This document shows, in pieces, positions 35,147 through 45,481 of a stretch of 64,000 nt of DNA. This stretch comes from Candidatus Thiodiazotropha sp. (lineage in GTDB: Bacteria; Pseudomonadota; Gammaproteobacteria; Chromatiales; Chromatiaceae). Made by a program: the position numbers and the translations under genes. The stretch covers positions 25,320 through 89,319 of the forward strand of contig JAIVEQ010000009.1 of NCBI GenBank assembly GCA_023838465.1, given 5' to 3'. Every line of letters starts with the position of its first letter. Positions within the stretch are counted from its first letter, which is position 1. The notes beneath the pieces were generated by a model, which saw only the letters and a list, made by a program, of their open reading frames with translations, did not search any database and was not told the DNA's origin.

Positions 35147-36080
35147 AAAACGTTTACTGAATGCCCCGCAAATCTGGCTACAGCGACATGCCCAGGTAGC
35201 CCTTGCAAGCCTGGGACAACTGACTCGAAATCATCTCTCATCACTAATGACCTGCTCGGTGATCGGTATTGCCCTTGCCCTACCTGTCGGACTGCATGTG
35301 ATGCTCGGTAATCTGCAGAGCATCAGTGGCACATGGGACAGCGGTGCCAGCATATCCCTTTTTTTAAAACAGCAAATCAGGGATGACCAGGCAACCTCTC
35401 TGGCTGAAAAATTACGTCTGCATCAACGTATTGAGGATGTGGAGCTGATCACTCGAGAAAAGGCTTTGGCAGAATTCCAGGCTCTCAGTGGTTATGCCGA
35501 TGCACTGGAAGCACTCGACAGCAACCCATTGCCAGCACTGTTGATCATTCAGCCTAAGGCTGACTTTACAACCGCCGAGACAGCTCAACTCCTGGTACGG
35601 GAACTAAAACTCCTGCCTGAAGCCGAAATCGTCCAGCTCGATCTTCAGTGGGTACGCCGCCTACAGGCGATCACTGTGATTGCTCAGCGGGCCGTGGTGG
35701 TACTCGCTGCCCTGCTCGGCATGGCGGTACTGCTCATCATCGGCAATACTATTCGTCTTGAGATCCAAAACCGGCGGACGGAGATAGAGATCACCAAATT
35801 GATCGGTGCCACCAATGCATTTATTCGTCGCCCTTTCCTTTATACCGGTTTCTGGTATGGGTTGTTCGGGGGCATCATTGCCTGGCTGCTGGTGGCCATC
35901 TCGATTACGTTGTTGAGTGGACCTATAGCCCAACTGGCCAACCTCTACCAGAGTGCCTTCGACCTCTCTTCTCTCGGTATTTCCACAGTACTGACACTCC
36001 TGCTCGGCAGTGCCCTGCTGGGACTCATCGGATCCTGGCTCGCTGTAGGAAGACATCTCAACGCCATCGAGCCGAGCTAG
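35136..36080 (+). CDS. ftsX: Cell-division permease-like protein FtsX
   Basis: Inner-membrane partner of FtsE, 314 residues with four helices. The N-terminal helix SLMTCSVIGIALALPVGLHVML (about 30-52) is followed by the periplasmic domain that contacts amidase activators, containing ISLFLKQQIRDDQATSLAEKL and DALEALDSNPLPALLII; three helices follow from about residue 185, with NTIRLEIQNRRTEIEITKLIGATNAFIRRPFLYTG as the family signature. It is translated from an ATG inside the end of ftsE. Confidence 0.95.
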   Translation: MSLRKRLLNAPQIWLQRHAQVALASLGQLTRNHLSSLMTCSVIGIALALPVGLHVMLGNLQSISGTWDSGASISLFLKQQIRDDQATSLAEKLRLHQRIEDVELITREKALAEFQALSGYADALEALDSNPLPALLIIQPKADFTTAETAQLLVRELKLLPEAEIVQLDLQWVRRLQAITVIAQRAVVVLAALLGMAVLLIIGNTIRLEIQNRRTEIEITKLIGATNAFIRRPFLYTGFWYGLFGGIIAWLLVAISITLLSGPIAQLANLYQSAFDLSSLGISTVLTLLLGSALLGLIGSWLAVGRHLNAIEPS

Positions 36081-36485
36081 TACCTGCCCAGACACGGCAC
36101 TACCCGTCATCCCCGCGTATGCCGAGATCCAGAGATTTCAGTGACTTACTGGAATCCATCCTTTGGACCGTAAACGGTGCAACCATGTACCACACCCCCG
36201 GCATTCAACGGAATGACATGGCTCTTTAAAGGTGATTACCACTGGAAAGAGGACTAACTATTATCCTTATATAACAGGATGTTATAACATAAGAATGCAA
36301 AGAGACACCACGAATACCCAGGCAATGGATTGATTTTTGAATATCTTTGCAATCAGTGCGGAGAGTTTTTCCCATTACCCCATTAGCAATCCCTTATTTC
36401 CCCATCTAACCGGCTGTATTATAAATAAATACCCTGCATTCCTTATAGGAACTTTTTACCTGGCGACAGGTCTCATTAACCGAAG
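36081..36485. other. Intergenic region before rpoH
   Basis: About 400 bases between ftsX and the CIRCE site. The first part is the repeat at 36106-36218; the rest is AT-rich, with a small palindrome GTTATAAC near 36281. It must hold the rpoH promoters, but I cannot place them with confidence. Confidence 0.45.
36106..36218. repeat. Dispersed intergenic repeat with GTCATCCCCG-type ends
   Basis: The stretch begins GTCATCCCCGCGTATGCC and ends with GGAATGACAT, so its ends are inverted copies (GTCAT-C-CC against GG-ATGAC). Elements with such ends, flanking phrases like GGAATCCA as here, are common in gammaproteobacterial intergenic regions. Only one copy is in the window. Confidence 0.5.
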
Positions 36486-36512
36486 TTGGCACTCCTCTTT
36501 AGAGAGTGCTAA
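36486..36512 (+). promoter_or_regulatory. CIRCE operator (HrcA site) upstream of rpoH
   Basis: TTGGCACTC-N9-GAGTGCTAA, against the CIRCE consensus TTAGCACTC-N9-GAGTGCTAA: one mismatch in 18 and exact spacing. It ends 34 bases before the rpoH ATG. It predicts that the repressor HrcA controls the heat-shock sigma factor. Confidence 0.9.
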
Positions 36513-36546
36513 TATTCATCCAGCAGTTTTTTAATGGGGTAACTCA

Positions 36547-37395
36547 ATGAGCAATGAAATCGCACTGACAGCACTACCGACCGGTAGTATGGACGCCTAT
36601 ATCAGCGCTGCTTTCCAACTGCCCATGTTAAGCGCAGAAGAGGAACACAGCCTGGCCATCAGGCTACGTGATCACAAGGATCTGCAAGCTGCGCAAACAC
36701 TCATTACATCTCACATACGGTTTGTGGTGCGCGTTGCCCGAAACTACAGTGGCTACGGCCTCGCTCTCCCCGACCTTATTCAGGAAGGCACGGTGGGTCT
36801 GATGAAGGCGGTGAAACGCTTCAATCCCGATATGGGGGTACGCCTGGTCTCCTTTGCCGTACATTGGATTAAGGCGGAGATTCATGAATATATCCTGAAG
36901 AACTGGCGAATCGTCAAAGTTGCCACCACCAAGTCGCAACGCAAACTGTTCTTCAATCTGCGCAGTTCCAAGAAACGTCTGGGCTGGTTTTCCAAGCAGG
37001 AGGTCGATGATGTTGCACAGGATCTTGGGGTTAAACCCGAGACTGTTCTGGAGATGGAATCCCGGCTTTCCGGCCAGGACATCGCCTTCGATGGACCACT
37101 GCATGACAATGATGACCAGATAACGGCAACACCGGCCGGCTACTTAAGCGATATGCGTATGGAACCTGCCTCTCTACTTGAGTCTTCGGATAGCGAGACT
37201 CAAATGAAGCAACGGCTGATAGCTGCCATGAAGGGTCTCGACGAACGCAGCCGAGAGATCCTCGAAGCACGTTGGTTAGGTGAAAAGAAATCTACCCTGC
37301 ACGAACTGGCCGACCGGTTTCAGGTGTCAGCGGAACGCATCCGCCAGATCGAGAAGAACGCCATGAATAAACTCAAGGTACAACTCGCTGCGTAA
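36547..37395 (+). CDS. rpoH: RNA polymerase heat-shock sigma factor RpoH (sigma-32)
   Basis: Alternative sigma factor for heat-shock genes, 282 residues. Region 2 has [66 protein letters not shown]; directly after it is the RpoH box QRKLFFNLR near residue 132, which separates it from RpoS and RpoD. Region 4 is near 230-280 with the helix-turn-helix [28 protein letters not shown]. It follows ftsX as in Pseudomonas and E. coli, and a CIRCE operator is in its leader. Confidence 0.97.
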   Translation: MSNEIALTALPTGSMDAYISAAFQLPMLSAEEEHSLAIRLRDHKDLQAAQTLITSHIRFVVRVARNYSGYGLALPDLIQEGTVGLMKAVKRFNPDMGVRLVSFAVHWIKAEIHEYILKNWRIVKVATTKSQRKLFFNLRSSKKRLGWFSKQEVDDVAQDLGVKPETVLEMESRLSGQDIAFDGPLHDNDDQITATPAGYLSDMRMEPASLLESSDSETQMKQRLIAAMKGLDERSREILEARWLGEKKSTLHELADRFQVSAERIRQIEKNAMNKLKVQLAA

Positions 37396-37918
37396 TACAT
37401 GAAGTCATCACCCTCTGGCCTCGCCTACTTGTCAACAAAACAGATTAGTAAATAGATTGGATCATTGGGGCTTTAACACAGCCCCAATTATTGCGCTTTG
37501 AATGCGACAATCCGGTATGCCGAAATGATCATAGTTTTAAACCTTATGGTATAAGCGGGGCACACTACACCCAGGTAAACAGATCCTTGGTAGCCGGGCG
37601 ATTTATCTTCCTTGATAATGGTGTCTGATAGTTCAGTGTAACCAAAATACCCATATCTACATGAGTTTTTATACTGACCCCAATAATAATGGAAATATTA
37701 CACGCGACATTATTATTACTATAAGTACAGATCTGACCTTAGCTTCGCTTAGCTTAGCTTCTGCCTTAGCCTCCCCTTAGCTTCCCTTTCATGGCGATAC
37801 ATAAAGAACCCTATTTGAATTGCAGGTTAGCGTGCGGGTCACCCTGTAAAGCCTTTGCTTACGGACGCACAACCGGTTAATTTGTGGTGTGTCCTTAACC
37901 AGAGCGCCTCGCTCATAT
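37396..37918. other. Long intergenic region with TTAGC-type repeats
   Basis: About 520 bases with no convincing gene. At 37739-37790 the phrase CTTAGCTTC recurs in degenerate tandem form (five to six units of TTAGCTTC/TTAGCCTC). Before it an inverted repeat AATAATAAT (37682-37690)/ATTATTATT (37709-37717) can form an AT hairpin. No small RNA or riboswitch was recognised. Confidence 0.5.
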
Positions 37919-38806
37919 ATGTTGCTCAATTACATACAACCCGTTTTCCGCCCACCCAGTGAGGCGCAGTCTCTGATCCTGCAGGTCAGCATCGGTTGTT
38001 CCTGGAATAAATGCACCTTCTGTGAAATGTACACGGAGCCACAGAAGAGATTCAAACCCAAACCTATCGATGAGATCCGCAACGAATTGCAGCAGTTCGT
38101 CAGTATGGATATCCCCTTGCGTCGCGTATTTCTCGCCGATGGTGATGCCATGACACTCTCATATCGTCGGCTGCATGAAATCATGCAGGCCGTTAACGAA
38201 TATCTGCCCGATATTCAACGGGTCTCGGCCTACTGCCTGCCGCGGAACATTAAAAATAAGTCTGTTGATGAGTTGCAGAGATTGCGCGATATGGGATTGG
38301 AGATGGTATATGTCGGTTGCGAAACCGGTGATGACCTGGTGCTGGAGCGGGTCAACAAGGGTGAGACCTGGCAAACCTCACTGGATGCCCTGTTAAAGCT
38401 TCAGCAGGCAGGTATCAGACGTTCGGTGATGATTCTGAACGGCCTTGGCGGGGCGCGCTACAGCGAGCAACATGCACTCAATTCCGCTTCCCTGATGAAT
38501 GAATCGCAGCCGGAATATCTCGCTACGCTGGTTGTGAGCTTTCCAAAGGGGCAGCAGCGCTTGCAGCAGGGTTATGCCGGGGAGTTTCAGATGTTGAATC
38601 TGCGTCAATTACTTGAAGAGATGGAAGTGATGTTATCCTCACTTAATCTCGAAAAGACAATATTCCGCAGCGATCATGCATCCAACTATTTGATCCTCAA
38701 AGGCGTATTGAACAAGGATAAGGAACGGCTGTTGAACCAGGTCCGGACTGCACTTGCAAACCCCGAATCAACGAGTTTTCGTGCTGAATGGCAAAGAGGT
38801 TTGTAG
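37919..38806 (+). CDS. Radical SAM protein, COG1032-like, with CX4CX2C cluster motif
   Basis: Radical SAM enzyme of 295 residues from the ATG at 37919. The iron-sulfur motif GCSWNKCTFCEMY at about residues 30-42 has spacing C-x4-C-x2-C instead of the usual C-x3-C-x2-C; this spacing is shared by a known group of small COG1032-type proteins (GCSxNKCxFC). Later VFLADGDAMTL and MGLEMVYVGCETGDDLVLERVNKG follow the TIM-barrel order. No B12-binding domain is present at this length. Substrate unknown; no neighbour suggests one. Confidence 0.85.
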   Translation: MLLNYIQPVFRPPSEAQSLILQVSIGCSWNKCTFCEMYTEPQKRFKPKPIDEIRNELQQFVSMDIPLRRVFLADGDAMTLSYRRLHEIMQAVNEYLPDIQRVSAYCLPRNIKNKSVDELQRLRDMGLEMVYVGCETGDDLVLERVNKGETWQTSLDALLKLQQAGIRRSVMILNGLGGARYSEQHALNSASLMNESQPEYLATLVVSFPKGQQRLQQGYAGEFQMLNLRQLLEEMEVMLSSLNLEKTIFRSDHASNYLILKGVLNKDKERLLNQVRTALANPESTSFRAEWQRGL

Positions 38807-38863
38807 TATGCACCTATACTTATAGTGACTAAAAAGGAGAGCGAGAATTAGGGAGGTGTGATA

Positions 38864-39853
38864 ATGAAGAGTAAGTTATTCTATATCATAATTTTTATGC
38901 CGTTTTTAATCAGCTGCTCAGGCTATGTGGTCCACACCCTGCCAGACCTTGACGGCCCTTCAGGCAGGGCGATGGGCATCAATAATCGAGGTGACATTGT
39001 CGGTTACTGCGAAACCGAGGCTGGAGATTTTCGTGCCGTACTGTGGGAAGGTGGCGCTGTTACCGACCTGGGAACCCTCGGTGGGGATGACAGCTATGCA
39101 TTTGGTATTAATGATGACGGTGTCGTCGTAGGTTACAGTCGCACTGCCGATGGCAAAGCGCATGCCTTCATGTGGCGGGATGGCATCATGACCGATATCC
39201 ATGATACTGAATTACCACCCATTAATGAAAGCCATGCTCGCGCAATCAATATTGGTGAGTCGATTGCAGGAACAGTTGGATATGGGGGTGTAATGTGGCG
39301 TACGCCGGACGATTACGTCTGGCTCTTGGATGGGAGCGGCCTCAGCGGTCCGTCGGATGCCCATGATATCAACGACTCCAATCAGGTAGTCGGTTGGCAC
39401 CACTCAAGTGATGAGGCCTTTATTTGGGAGGATGGAATGATGGAGATCCTTCCTCATCTTGGTATAGATCGTTCCAGGGCGTACGGAATAAATAGTGCAG
39501 GTCAGGTTGTCGGCAATGTCGTCGATCCCGATACCCATATGCAACAAGTTGCAATCTGGGAGGGGGGTAATCCCCCTGTGATACTGGGCTCTCTAGGCGG
39601 AAATTATAGCAATGCGAGCGATATCAATGATTCCGGTACTATTGTTGGCACGGCAAAAAAAACCGACGACTCCACGGTTCCGTTTTACTACAAGCTTTCA
39701 GAAGGAGAGATGCATGAGTTGATGAACTTTGGAAGCGGTAATGCCAGAGGTGTCAATAACGGTGGCATCATCGTGGGATATGGTAACAATGCTGACGGTG
39801 TGGAAAAGCCCGTAAAATGGGTGTGGACCCGCGTGAGGTGGCCCTGGGAGTAG
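38864..39853 (+). CDS. HAF-repeat lipoprotein
   Basis: Exported protein of 329 residues built from about six HAF-type repeats, each of the form GINNxGxxVGYxxTxxGxxxAFxWxxG (for example FGINDDGVVVGYSRTADGKA and YGINSAGQVVGNVVDPDT). A signal peptide with a lipobox-like LISCSG (Cys near 18) suggests a lipoprotein. The ATG at 38864 has a perfect GGGAGG eight bases before it; a GTG two codons earlier is less likely. The fold is probably a beta-propeller-like array. Function unknown. Confidence 0.85.
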   Translation: MKSKLFYIIIFMPFLISCSGYVVHTLPDLDGPSGRAMGINNRGDIVGYCETEAGDFRAVLWEGGAVTDLGTLGGDDSYAFGINDDGVVVGYSRTADGKAHAFMWRDGIMTDIHDTELPPINESHARAINIGESIAGTVGYGGVMWRTPDDYVWLLDGSGLSGPSDAHDINDSNQVVGWHHSSDEAFIWEDGMMEILPHLGIDRSRAYGINSAGQVVGNVVDPDTHMQQVAIWEGGNPPVILGSLGGNYSNASDINDSGTIVGTAKKTDDSTVPFYYKLSEGEMHELMNFGSGNARGVNNGGIIVGYGNNADGVEKPVKWVWTRVRWPWE

Positions 39854-39944
39854 TGGCATGATGATACATGAAAATATTAAGGTTGGTACTGATAGCCCGG
39901 CATGATCCGGGCCTTGCCGATATCTAAATCCTGAACCCAACCAA

Positions 39945-40631
39945 TCATTGGATCGAACCCAAAGCTAAGCCATCCAGACTTTCTGCCACCGTTTCCGGTG
40001 TCGGTTTTTTAAGGTAGGGTATTTTACCCAGGCAGGGGGCAGGCAGCCAAGCTTGCAAGGTGGCAAGATTTTCTGCTGCCGCCTGCATGGTTGGATCTAC
40101 TCGGTTAGCAACCCATCCGACAAAGCGAACCCCACTGTTGAGCATGCACTCAGCCGTCATCAACGCATGATTGATACATCCGAGACGTAATCCCACCACC
40201 ATGATCATCGGCAGATCGAGGCTACGCGCCAGATCTGCCAAAGTAACATCATCCCCCAGTGGAACATGCCAACCCCCGACACCTTCTACGATCACCCGAT
40301 TCGATATCGCCTGAAGATGATCGTACCCCTGCTGAATCTCTTCCAATCGAATGGGACGATCCGATACCTTGGCTGCCAGATGCGGGGCAATGGGGGCTTG
40401 GTAGGTAAAGGGGTTCACTGCCGAATAGGGCATCTCAAGCGAGCACTGATGTTGAATACGCAAGGCATCCTCATTGCGTAAACCCTGCTCGGTCGGGTCC
40501 GCGCCTGACGCCACTGGCTTCATACCCAATACACATTCACCCTGCTGTTGCAGTTTGTGCATCAGACCCAGTGTGACCTCTGTCTTACCACAGCCGGTAT
40601 CGGTACCGGTTACAAACAGTCCGCTGCCCAT
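39945..40631 (-). CDS. bioD: Dethiobiotin synthetase
   Basis: Closes the ureido ring of biotin from diaminopelargonate, CO2 and ATP. 228 residues. P-loop FVTGTDTGCGKTEVTLGLM at 6-24, PVASGADPTEQGLRNEDA near 39, VEGVGGWHVPL near 115 and the C-terminal GWVANRVDP near 173 are all family motifs. Last gene of the bioB-bioF-bioH-bioC-bioD run on the minus strand, two bases after bioC. No bioA is in the window. Confidence 0.96.
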   Translation of the reverse strand: MGSGLFVTGTDTGCGKTEVTLGLMHKLQQQGECVLGMKPVASGADPTEQGLRNEDALRIQHQCSLEMPYSAVNPFTYQAPIAPHLAAKVSDRPIRLEEIQQGYDHLQAISNRVIVEGVGGWHVPLGDDVTLADLARSLDLPMIMVVGLRLGCINHALMTAECMLNSGVRFVGWVANRVDPTMQAAAENLATLQAWLPAPCLGKIPYLKKPTPETVAESLDGLALGSIQ

Positions 40632-40633
40632 GC

Positions 40634-41500
40634 TTAACCTGGCATCTTCAGTTGATCGACAGGGATTGTGGTCACACCATCCACCTGTCGTTGCTGCGGA
40701 GCCCAGGCATGCCCATAGACCACCTCATAACTGGCGGGTAACTTACTCTTAATCCGAAAGGCTTCGTAGGCTTCAAACATGGCCTGCAGTCGACCCTTAC
40801 CCGTCAATCCCCGCGGTCTATCTGTGGTTACATTATGTGCTCCCAGTGTTTTCAAATCACGCATCAGAGAGGGCACATCATCGTAGCTAAGACGCATTCG
40901 ATCCACATCCACCACAGGTTCAGCCAAGCCGGCCCGCACCATGGCATCGCCGACGTCGTGCATATCCGGAAATGGGCTCACATGGGAATGCCCATCCACT
41001 GCCGACCAGCTGTTGCGTAGCTCATGCAAAGTACCTGGCCCGAAAGTGGAAAAAAGCAGCATCCCATTCGGACGTAATACACGCAAAAACTCGCGAAATG
41101 TACCTGGCAGATCATTACACCACTGCAGGGCGGCATTGGAAAAGATCATATCGACCGATTGATCTGCCAGCGGCAGCTGTTCTGCATCACCACAGATACA
41201 CCTTGGACGTCGCAGCCAACTGCCCCGCTTGCGAACCTGGTGTAACATCGGCAACGCAAAATCGAGGGCGATGGTACGGGCCTTCTTGTAGCGTCTGGTC
41301 AGTGCCAAGGTCGCATCACCGGTTCCTGCACCCACATCGAGGATGACAGTGGGTTGGTGGCGAATATAGGTCAGCCTATCCAACATACGCCGGCCGATCT
41401 CCCGCTGCAGCTCCGCCACTTCATCGTAGTGTGGCGCTGCCCGCGAAAAGGCAAGACGTGCCTGCTGCTTATCAATGCCATCCAATCTGCCACTATCCAT
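40634..41500 (-). CDS. bioC: Malonyl-[acp] O-methyltransferase BioC
   Basis: Methylates the free carboxyl of malonyl-ACP to start pimelate synthesis. 288 residues. The N-terminal RLDGIDKQQARLAFSRAAPHYDEVAELQREIG, SAM site VILDVGAGTGDATLALTRRY near 54, and DMIFSNAALQWCNDLPGTFREFLRVLRPNGMLLFSTFGPGTLHELR near 117 match BioC closely. It overlaps bioH by 8 bases. Confidence 0.96.
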   Translation of the reverse strand: MDSGRLDGIDKQQARLAFSRAAPHYDEVAELQREIGRRMLDRLTYIRHQPTVILDVGAGTGDATLALTRRYKKARTIALDFALPMLHQVRKRGSWLRRPRCICGDAEQLPLADQSVDMIFSNAALQWCNDLPGTFREFLRVLRPNGMLLFSTFGPGTLHELRNSWSAVDGHSHVSPFPDMHDVGDAMVRAGLAEPVVDVDRMRLSYDDVPSLMRDLKTLGAHNVTTDRPRGLTGKGRLQAMFEAYEAFRIKSKLPASYEVVYGHAWAPQQRQVDGVTTIPVDQLKMPG

Positions 41501-42266
41501 GGATTGACTCCAGACTACGCTTCACCCATTGATGGCTCTCCTCAGGATGAGAGAGGAATGGCGTGTGAGCGGCCCCACGGACAATATGGGTCGTCGCCTC
41601 AGGCAACCACTGTTGCAACACCGCTGATGCCGCCGACGGAGCCAGCGTGTCCCGGTCTCCATAGAGCCATCTGGTGGGGCAATTCAGGGTAGGCAATTGT
41701 TCACGAAGATCGCATGTTTTCAAAAGAGCCAGCCCCTCTTCCAGGGCATCAGGGATGGGATCGGGCCGTTCCTGTAGACAAGATTTAACCTTCTTTAGGG
41801 TCTCCACCGCCTGATCGCTGCCCAGCATCTGCAGCGCGAGGAATCGCTCCAAGGTTTTCTTATGATCATCCACCAATGCCTGACTGAAGAGGTCAAGCGT
41901 TTGTGGGGGCATAGCATCTGGCCAGGTCTCTGCCTGAACAAAGCGCGGCATGCCTGCAACAATCAGGATGCCATTGATTAGGGCACGCTCCATCAAGGCA
42001 GCTTGCAGAGCAACCATGGAACCCAAAGACCAGCCAAGCCAGACTGCTTGTTCAGGCGCCACTTCAAGACATGCCCTGGCCCAGGTAACCAGCCCCAGCT
42101 CGCCATCAAATGGACTGTTGCCATGGCCCGGCAGATCGATCAGGGTGACACGATAATCGACAGCCAGTCGATCGGCAAAATCGGACCAGACTGCGGAGTT
42201 CATCCCCCAGCCATGCAGCATTACCAACTCCCTGCCTTGACCTCGTGTCTCAGTCGACAGGCTCAT
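41493..42266 (-). CDS. bioH: Pimeloyl-[acp] methyl ester esterase BioH
   Basis: Alpha/beta hydrolase that removes the methyl group from pimeloyl-ACP methyl ester and so ends chain extension. 257 residues. Oxyanion [10 protein letters not shown] near 15, nucleophile elbow [16 protein letters not shown] near 76 (Ser in GWSLG), catalytic Asp in [10 protein letters not shown] near 196 and His in [11 protein letters not shown] near 225. Overlaps bioF by 4 bases (ATGA) and bioC by 8. Confidence 0.95.
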   Translation of the reverse strand: MSLSTETRGQGRELVMLHGWGMNSAVWSDFADRLAVDYRVTLIDLPGHGNSPFDGELGLVTWARACLEVAPEQAVWLGWSLGSMVALQAALMERALINGILIVAGMPRFVQAETWPDAMPPQTLDLFSQALVDDHKKTLERFLALQMLGSDQAVETLKKVKSCLQERPDPIPDALEEGLALLKTCDLREQLPTLNCPTRWLYGDRDTLAPSAASAVLQQWLPEATTHIVRGAAHTPFLSHPEESHQWVKRSLESIHG

Positions 42267-43423
42267 GTCACCTCCCGAGAAAGCTTGCTGAGCGCATCCA
42301 ACAGGCGATCAAGATGCCGATCTGTATGGTTAGCGCTGAAGGTAATTCGTAGTCGGGCACTGCCATCGGGCACCGTGGGTGGACGAATGGCGCTGACCAG
42401 AATGCCGTCACTTTCCAGTTGCTGGCTCCATGCCACGGCTTGTTGGGCACTACCGGCCACGATTGGTTGAATCGGTGTCAGCGTGTCCATCAGAGGCAAC
42501 CCGATCTGTATTACGGAATCACGAAATCGTGCTATCAGGCTTTTCAATCGCTCCCGACGCCAAGACTCCTGGCCCGCCACCTGCAAACTGACCAGGGTTG
42601 CCTGCGCCAATGCAGGGGGTGGAGCAGTCGTATAGATATAGCTGCGGGCTTGTTGAATCAGGGTCTCGATCAATGCTTCACTACCGGCTACAAATGCACC
42701 GTAGGTTCCAAACCCTTTACCCAGGGTTCCCATCAGTATCGGTACCTCTTCAAGTCCCAAATTAAAATAACTGAGTGTACCGCCCCCCTCGCTACCCAAC
42801 ACGCCGAGGCCATGGGCATCATCAACCATTAGCCAGGCTTGGTGGGCATGAGCAAGTTCGACCAGGGACGGCAGTGGCGCCAGATCACCATCCATACTGA
42901 ATACACCGTCAGTGGCAATCAGGGCCTGTCCGCCCTCACTCGTTTCCAGTTGAATACGCAGACTGTGAGGATCGGCATGCCGATATCGCTTCATTTTGGC
43001 TTGACTGAGTTGCCCTGCATCCACTAGTGAGGCGTGATTGAGTCGATCCTCAAACAGCCGGTCGCCCGATTTCAGTAAAGCTGTGATCACACCCAGGTTG
43101 GCCATATAGCCCGTCGAGAAGAGCAGTGCCCTCGGCCGATTGGTAAATTCTGCCAAAGCCTCTTCAAGGGCGTGATGAGGTCTGCTGTGTCCGGTGATCA
43201 GATGTGCCGCTCCGCTACCTACGCCATATTCAGTTGCGCCCTGTTGCATGGCTCGAATCACATCAGGATGATTGGCCAGACCCAGGTAGTCATTGCTACA
43301 GAAAGCGACCATGCTTTTTCCATCGACCTGTAATTCTGGCTGCTGTGGGGTAGCAACCACCCGCCGGGTACGATAGAGTGTCTCTTTACGGCGTTGTTGC
43401 AGCGCTTCTGCCAGCCTCTTCAT
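42263..43423 (-). CDS. bioF: 8-amino-7-oxononanoate synthase
   Basis: PLP enzyme that joins pimeloyl-ACP and alanine. 386 residues from the ATG at 43423; the upstream frame to 43492 overlaps bioB and lacks conservation. [15 protein letters not shown] near 49, [25 protein letters not shown] near 80, [16 protein letters not shown] near 207, and the PLP lysine in [17 protein letters not shown] near 240. Begins 13 bases after bioB ends. Confidence 0.96.
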   Translation of the reverse strand: MKRLAEALQQRRKETLYRTRRVVATPQQPELQVDGKSMVAFCSNDYLGLANHPDVIRAMQQGATEYGVGSGAAHLITGHSRPHHALEEALAEFTNRPRALLFSTGYMANLGVITALLKSGDRLFEDRLNHASLVDAGQLSQAKMKRYRHADPHSLRIQLETSEGGQALIATDGVFSMDGDLAPLPSLVELAHAHQAWLMVDDAHGLGVLGSEGGGTLSYFNLGLEEVPILMGTLGKGFGTYGAFVAGSEALIETLIQQARSYIYTTAPPPALAQATLVSLQVAGQESWRRERLKSLIARFRDSVIQIGLPLMDTLTPIQPIVAGSAQQAVAWSQQLESDGILVSAIRPPTVPDGSARLRITFSANHTDRHLDRLLDALSKLSREVT

Positions 43424-43436
43424 GAACTGTCTAGAA

Positions 43437-44447
43437 TTAACCGGCCTGGACCTTGTTGCAAGGGACCTTAGCTGCCTTAACCTCTGTCTCAATCACCTGC
43501 TCGGTTTTTATGCCCAATCGATCAAGTAAACTTTTGTCTCTATCCGCTTCAGGATTGTCTGTGGTCAACAGGCGTTCGCCATAGAAGATCGAGTTGGCGC
43601 CGGCCAGAAAACAGAGCGCCTGCATTTCATCGCTCATTTCTGTCCGTCCTGCAGAAAGTCTTACATAGGAGTTCAACATAAGCATACGTGTGACCGCAAT
43701 AGTACGCACAAACTCAAGCGGGTCGATTGCCTCTGCGTCGAACAGTGGCGTACCCTCGATCTTGACCAACATATTGATCGGTACCGATTCAGGATGACGA
43801 GGCAGGTTGGACAACTCACGCAACATACTGGCCCGATCACGGCGTGATTCACCCATCCCCAGAATACCGCCGGAGCAGACACTGATTCCGGCATCCCTGA
43901 CATGGGCCAGAGTCTCCAAACGATCATCGAATGTTCGAGTCGTGATCACATTGCCATAGAACTCAGGTGAGGTATCCAGATTGTGGTTGTAGTAGTCGAG
44001 TCCGGCATTACGCAGCCGTTCCGCCTGGGATTGGGTCAACATACCTAAAGTCAGACAGGTCTCCATGCCCAATCCGTGTACCGCCTCGACCATTTCAATA
44101 ACCCGCTGCAGATTCTTATCTGTTGGATTACGCCAGGCAGCACCCATACAGAATCGGCTTGCACCCTTCTCCTTGGCCGCCCCAGCCGCCTCTACCACCT
44201 CTTCCAGCGGCATCAATTTTTCTGCCTCCAGGCCAGTGGTATTTTTGGCACTCTGAGAGCAGTAGCCACAATCCTCGGCACAGGCACCGGTCTTGATGCT
44301 GAGCAGACTACTCATCTGCACCTGGTTAGGATCGAAATTAGCCCTGTGAATAGACTGGGCTCGAAAAACCAGGTCATTGAAGGGTAAATCAAGTAGGGCT
44401 TCTATTTCATCCAGGCCCCAGTCATGGCGTAGTATGGTGTCGGTCAT
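43437..44447 (-). CDS. bioB: Biotin synthase
   Basis: Radical SAM enzyme that inserts sulfur into dethiobiotin. 336 residues from the ATG at 44447. Cluster motif [14 protein letters not shown] near 49-62 (CX3CX2C), [14 protein letters not shown] near 106, [29 protein letters not shown] near 153 and [12 protein letters not shown] near 218. A 26-residue longer frame overlaps the divergent comF start and is rejected. First gene of the biotin operon. I found no BirA-type palindrome in the short bioB-comF gap. Confidence 0.97.
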   Translation of the reverse strand: MTDTILRHDWGLDEIEALLDLPFNDLVFRAQSIHRANFDPNQVQMSSLLSIKTGACAEDCGYCSQSAKNTTGLEAEKLMPLEEVVEAAGAAKEKGASRFCMGAAWRNPTDKNLQRVIEMVEAVHGLGMETCLTLGMLTQSQAERLRNAGLDYYNHNLDTSPEFYGNVITTRTFDDRLETLAHVRDAGISVCSGGILGMGESRRDRASMLRELSNLPRHPESVPINMLVKIEGTPLFDAEAIDPLEFVRTIAVTRMLMLNSYVRLSAGRTEMSDEMQALCFLAGANSIFYGERLLTTDNPEADRDKSLLDRLGIKTEQVIETEVKAAKVPCNKVQAG

Positions 44448-44537
44448 GTTGATCCACCCGTTGGTGATTAGTTTGTACGGTGCGCAGCAGTGGGCATATG
44501 GTAAGGATTGATCATCCCCTGTCAACCAAGGAAGGTT

Positions 44538-45251
44538 ATGAAAGTAAACAACTGGCTAAATTCCATACAATCACTCCTCTACCCCAGTGGCTGCCTTTTG
44601 TGTGGAGCAGCAGGGGATTATAAACTGCAATTCTGCCCGGCCTGCTACCGCTCCCTACCCTTCAATCGTCACACCTGCCCCATTTGTGCGCTGCCTCTGC
44701 CACCCAGTGTCTCATCGGACATGCCATGTGGTCGCTGCATTAAAAAACAACCACCTTATACACAAAGCTTCGCCCCACTTCGCTATGAATCCCCAGTGAG
44801 CAAACTCATCAGTGGACTCAAATTTAATCGAAGGCTCTATCTAGTCGAACCACTGGCGAGGGTACTGACTGATTGCATGGGCGAGACGTTTATTAGGCCA
44901 GACCTGATCATCCCCGTACCCTTGCATCCGCTTCGCCTTCAGGAACGGGGCTTTAACCAGTCACTGGAGCTCTCTCGGGTGGTAGCGAGGCACTACCGTC
45001 TGCCTGTGAACTGGCAACTTTGCCAACGCGTTCGACATACCCAGGCACAATCTGATTTGAGCGAAAAAGCGAGACAAAAGAACCTGCGATCGGCATTCGA
45101 AGTGTGCGGTGATATTCAGAGTGCCCATCTGGTGCTGTTCGATGATGTCATTACCACGGGTGCAACGGTGACAGAACTCAGCAAGACCCTGAAAAGGGCC
45201 GGCGCCAAGCGTGTTGATGTATGGGCGATGGCGAGAACCCCAGGCTACTGA
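44538..45251 (+). CDS. ComF-family phosphoribosyltransferase-like protein
   Basis: ComF/GntX-type protein of 237 residues from the ATG at 44538. N-terminal zinc finger with [10 protein letters not shown] near 12, [10 protein letters not shown] near 33 and CPICALPLP near 47; then the PRTase fold with [20 protein letters not shown] near 126 and the PRPP loop [26 protein letters not shown] near 202. ComF helps natural transformation in Gram-positives and probably some gammaproteobacteria. Divergent from bioB with about 90 bases between them, an order also known in Pseudomonas relatives. Confidence 0.92.
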   Translation: MKVNNWLNSIQSLLYPSGCLLCGAAGDYKLQFCPACYRSLPFNRHTCPICALPLPPSVSSDMPCGRCIKKQPPYTQSFAPLRYESPVSKLISGLKFNRRLYLVEPLARVLTDCMGETFIRPDLIIPVPLHPLRLQERGFNQSLELSRVVARHYRLPVNWQLCQRVRHTQAQSDLSEKARQKNLRSAFEVCGDIQSAHLVLFDDVITTGATVTELSKTLKRAGAKRVDVWAMARTPGY

Positions 45252-45481
45252 TGCGACCAACTTTTGCAATCCCCCACATTCCTGTAATCTAAAGGTTAAT
45301 CATACTCATTAGGGTTAAAGTTGATCTATCTCAACCAAAAATGAGACTGCGCTAGGCAAAACCAGCAGACTGTATATAGTTCACCCATACCGCTGGAGCA
45401 TGGGTGATCTAATATAGAGATACACCGGTGTGTTACTCAGCTTGTGTCTGTAGATACACAATCTGTTCACGAGGGAACGAC

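Noticed and set aside
37682..37717. AATAATAAT/ATTATTATT hairpin as a terminator for rpoH
   Set aside because: Nearly 300 bases from the rpoH stop, pure A/T stem with an 18-base loop and no T-run; too weak to claim.
44448..44537. BirA operator between bioB and comF
   Set aside because: No palindrome resembling TTGTNNACC-N14/15-GGTNNACAA was visible.
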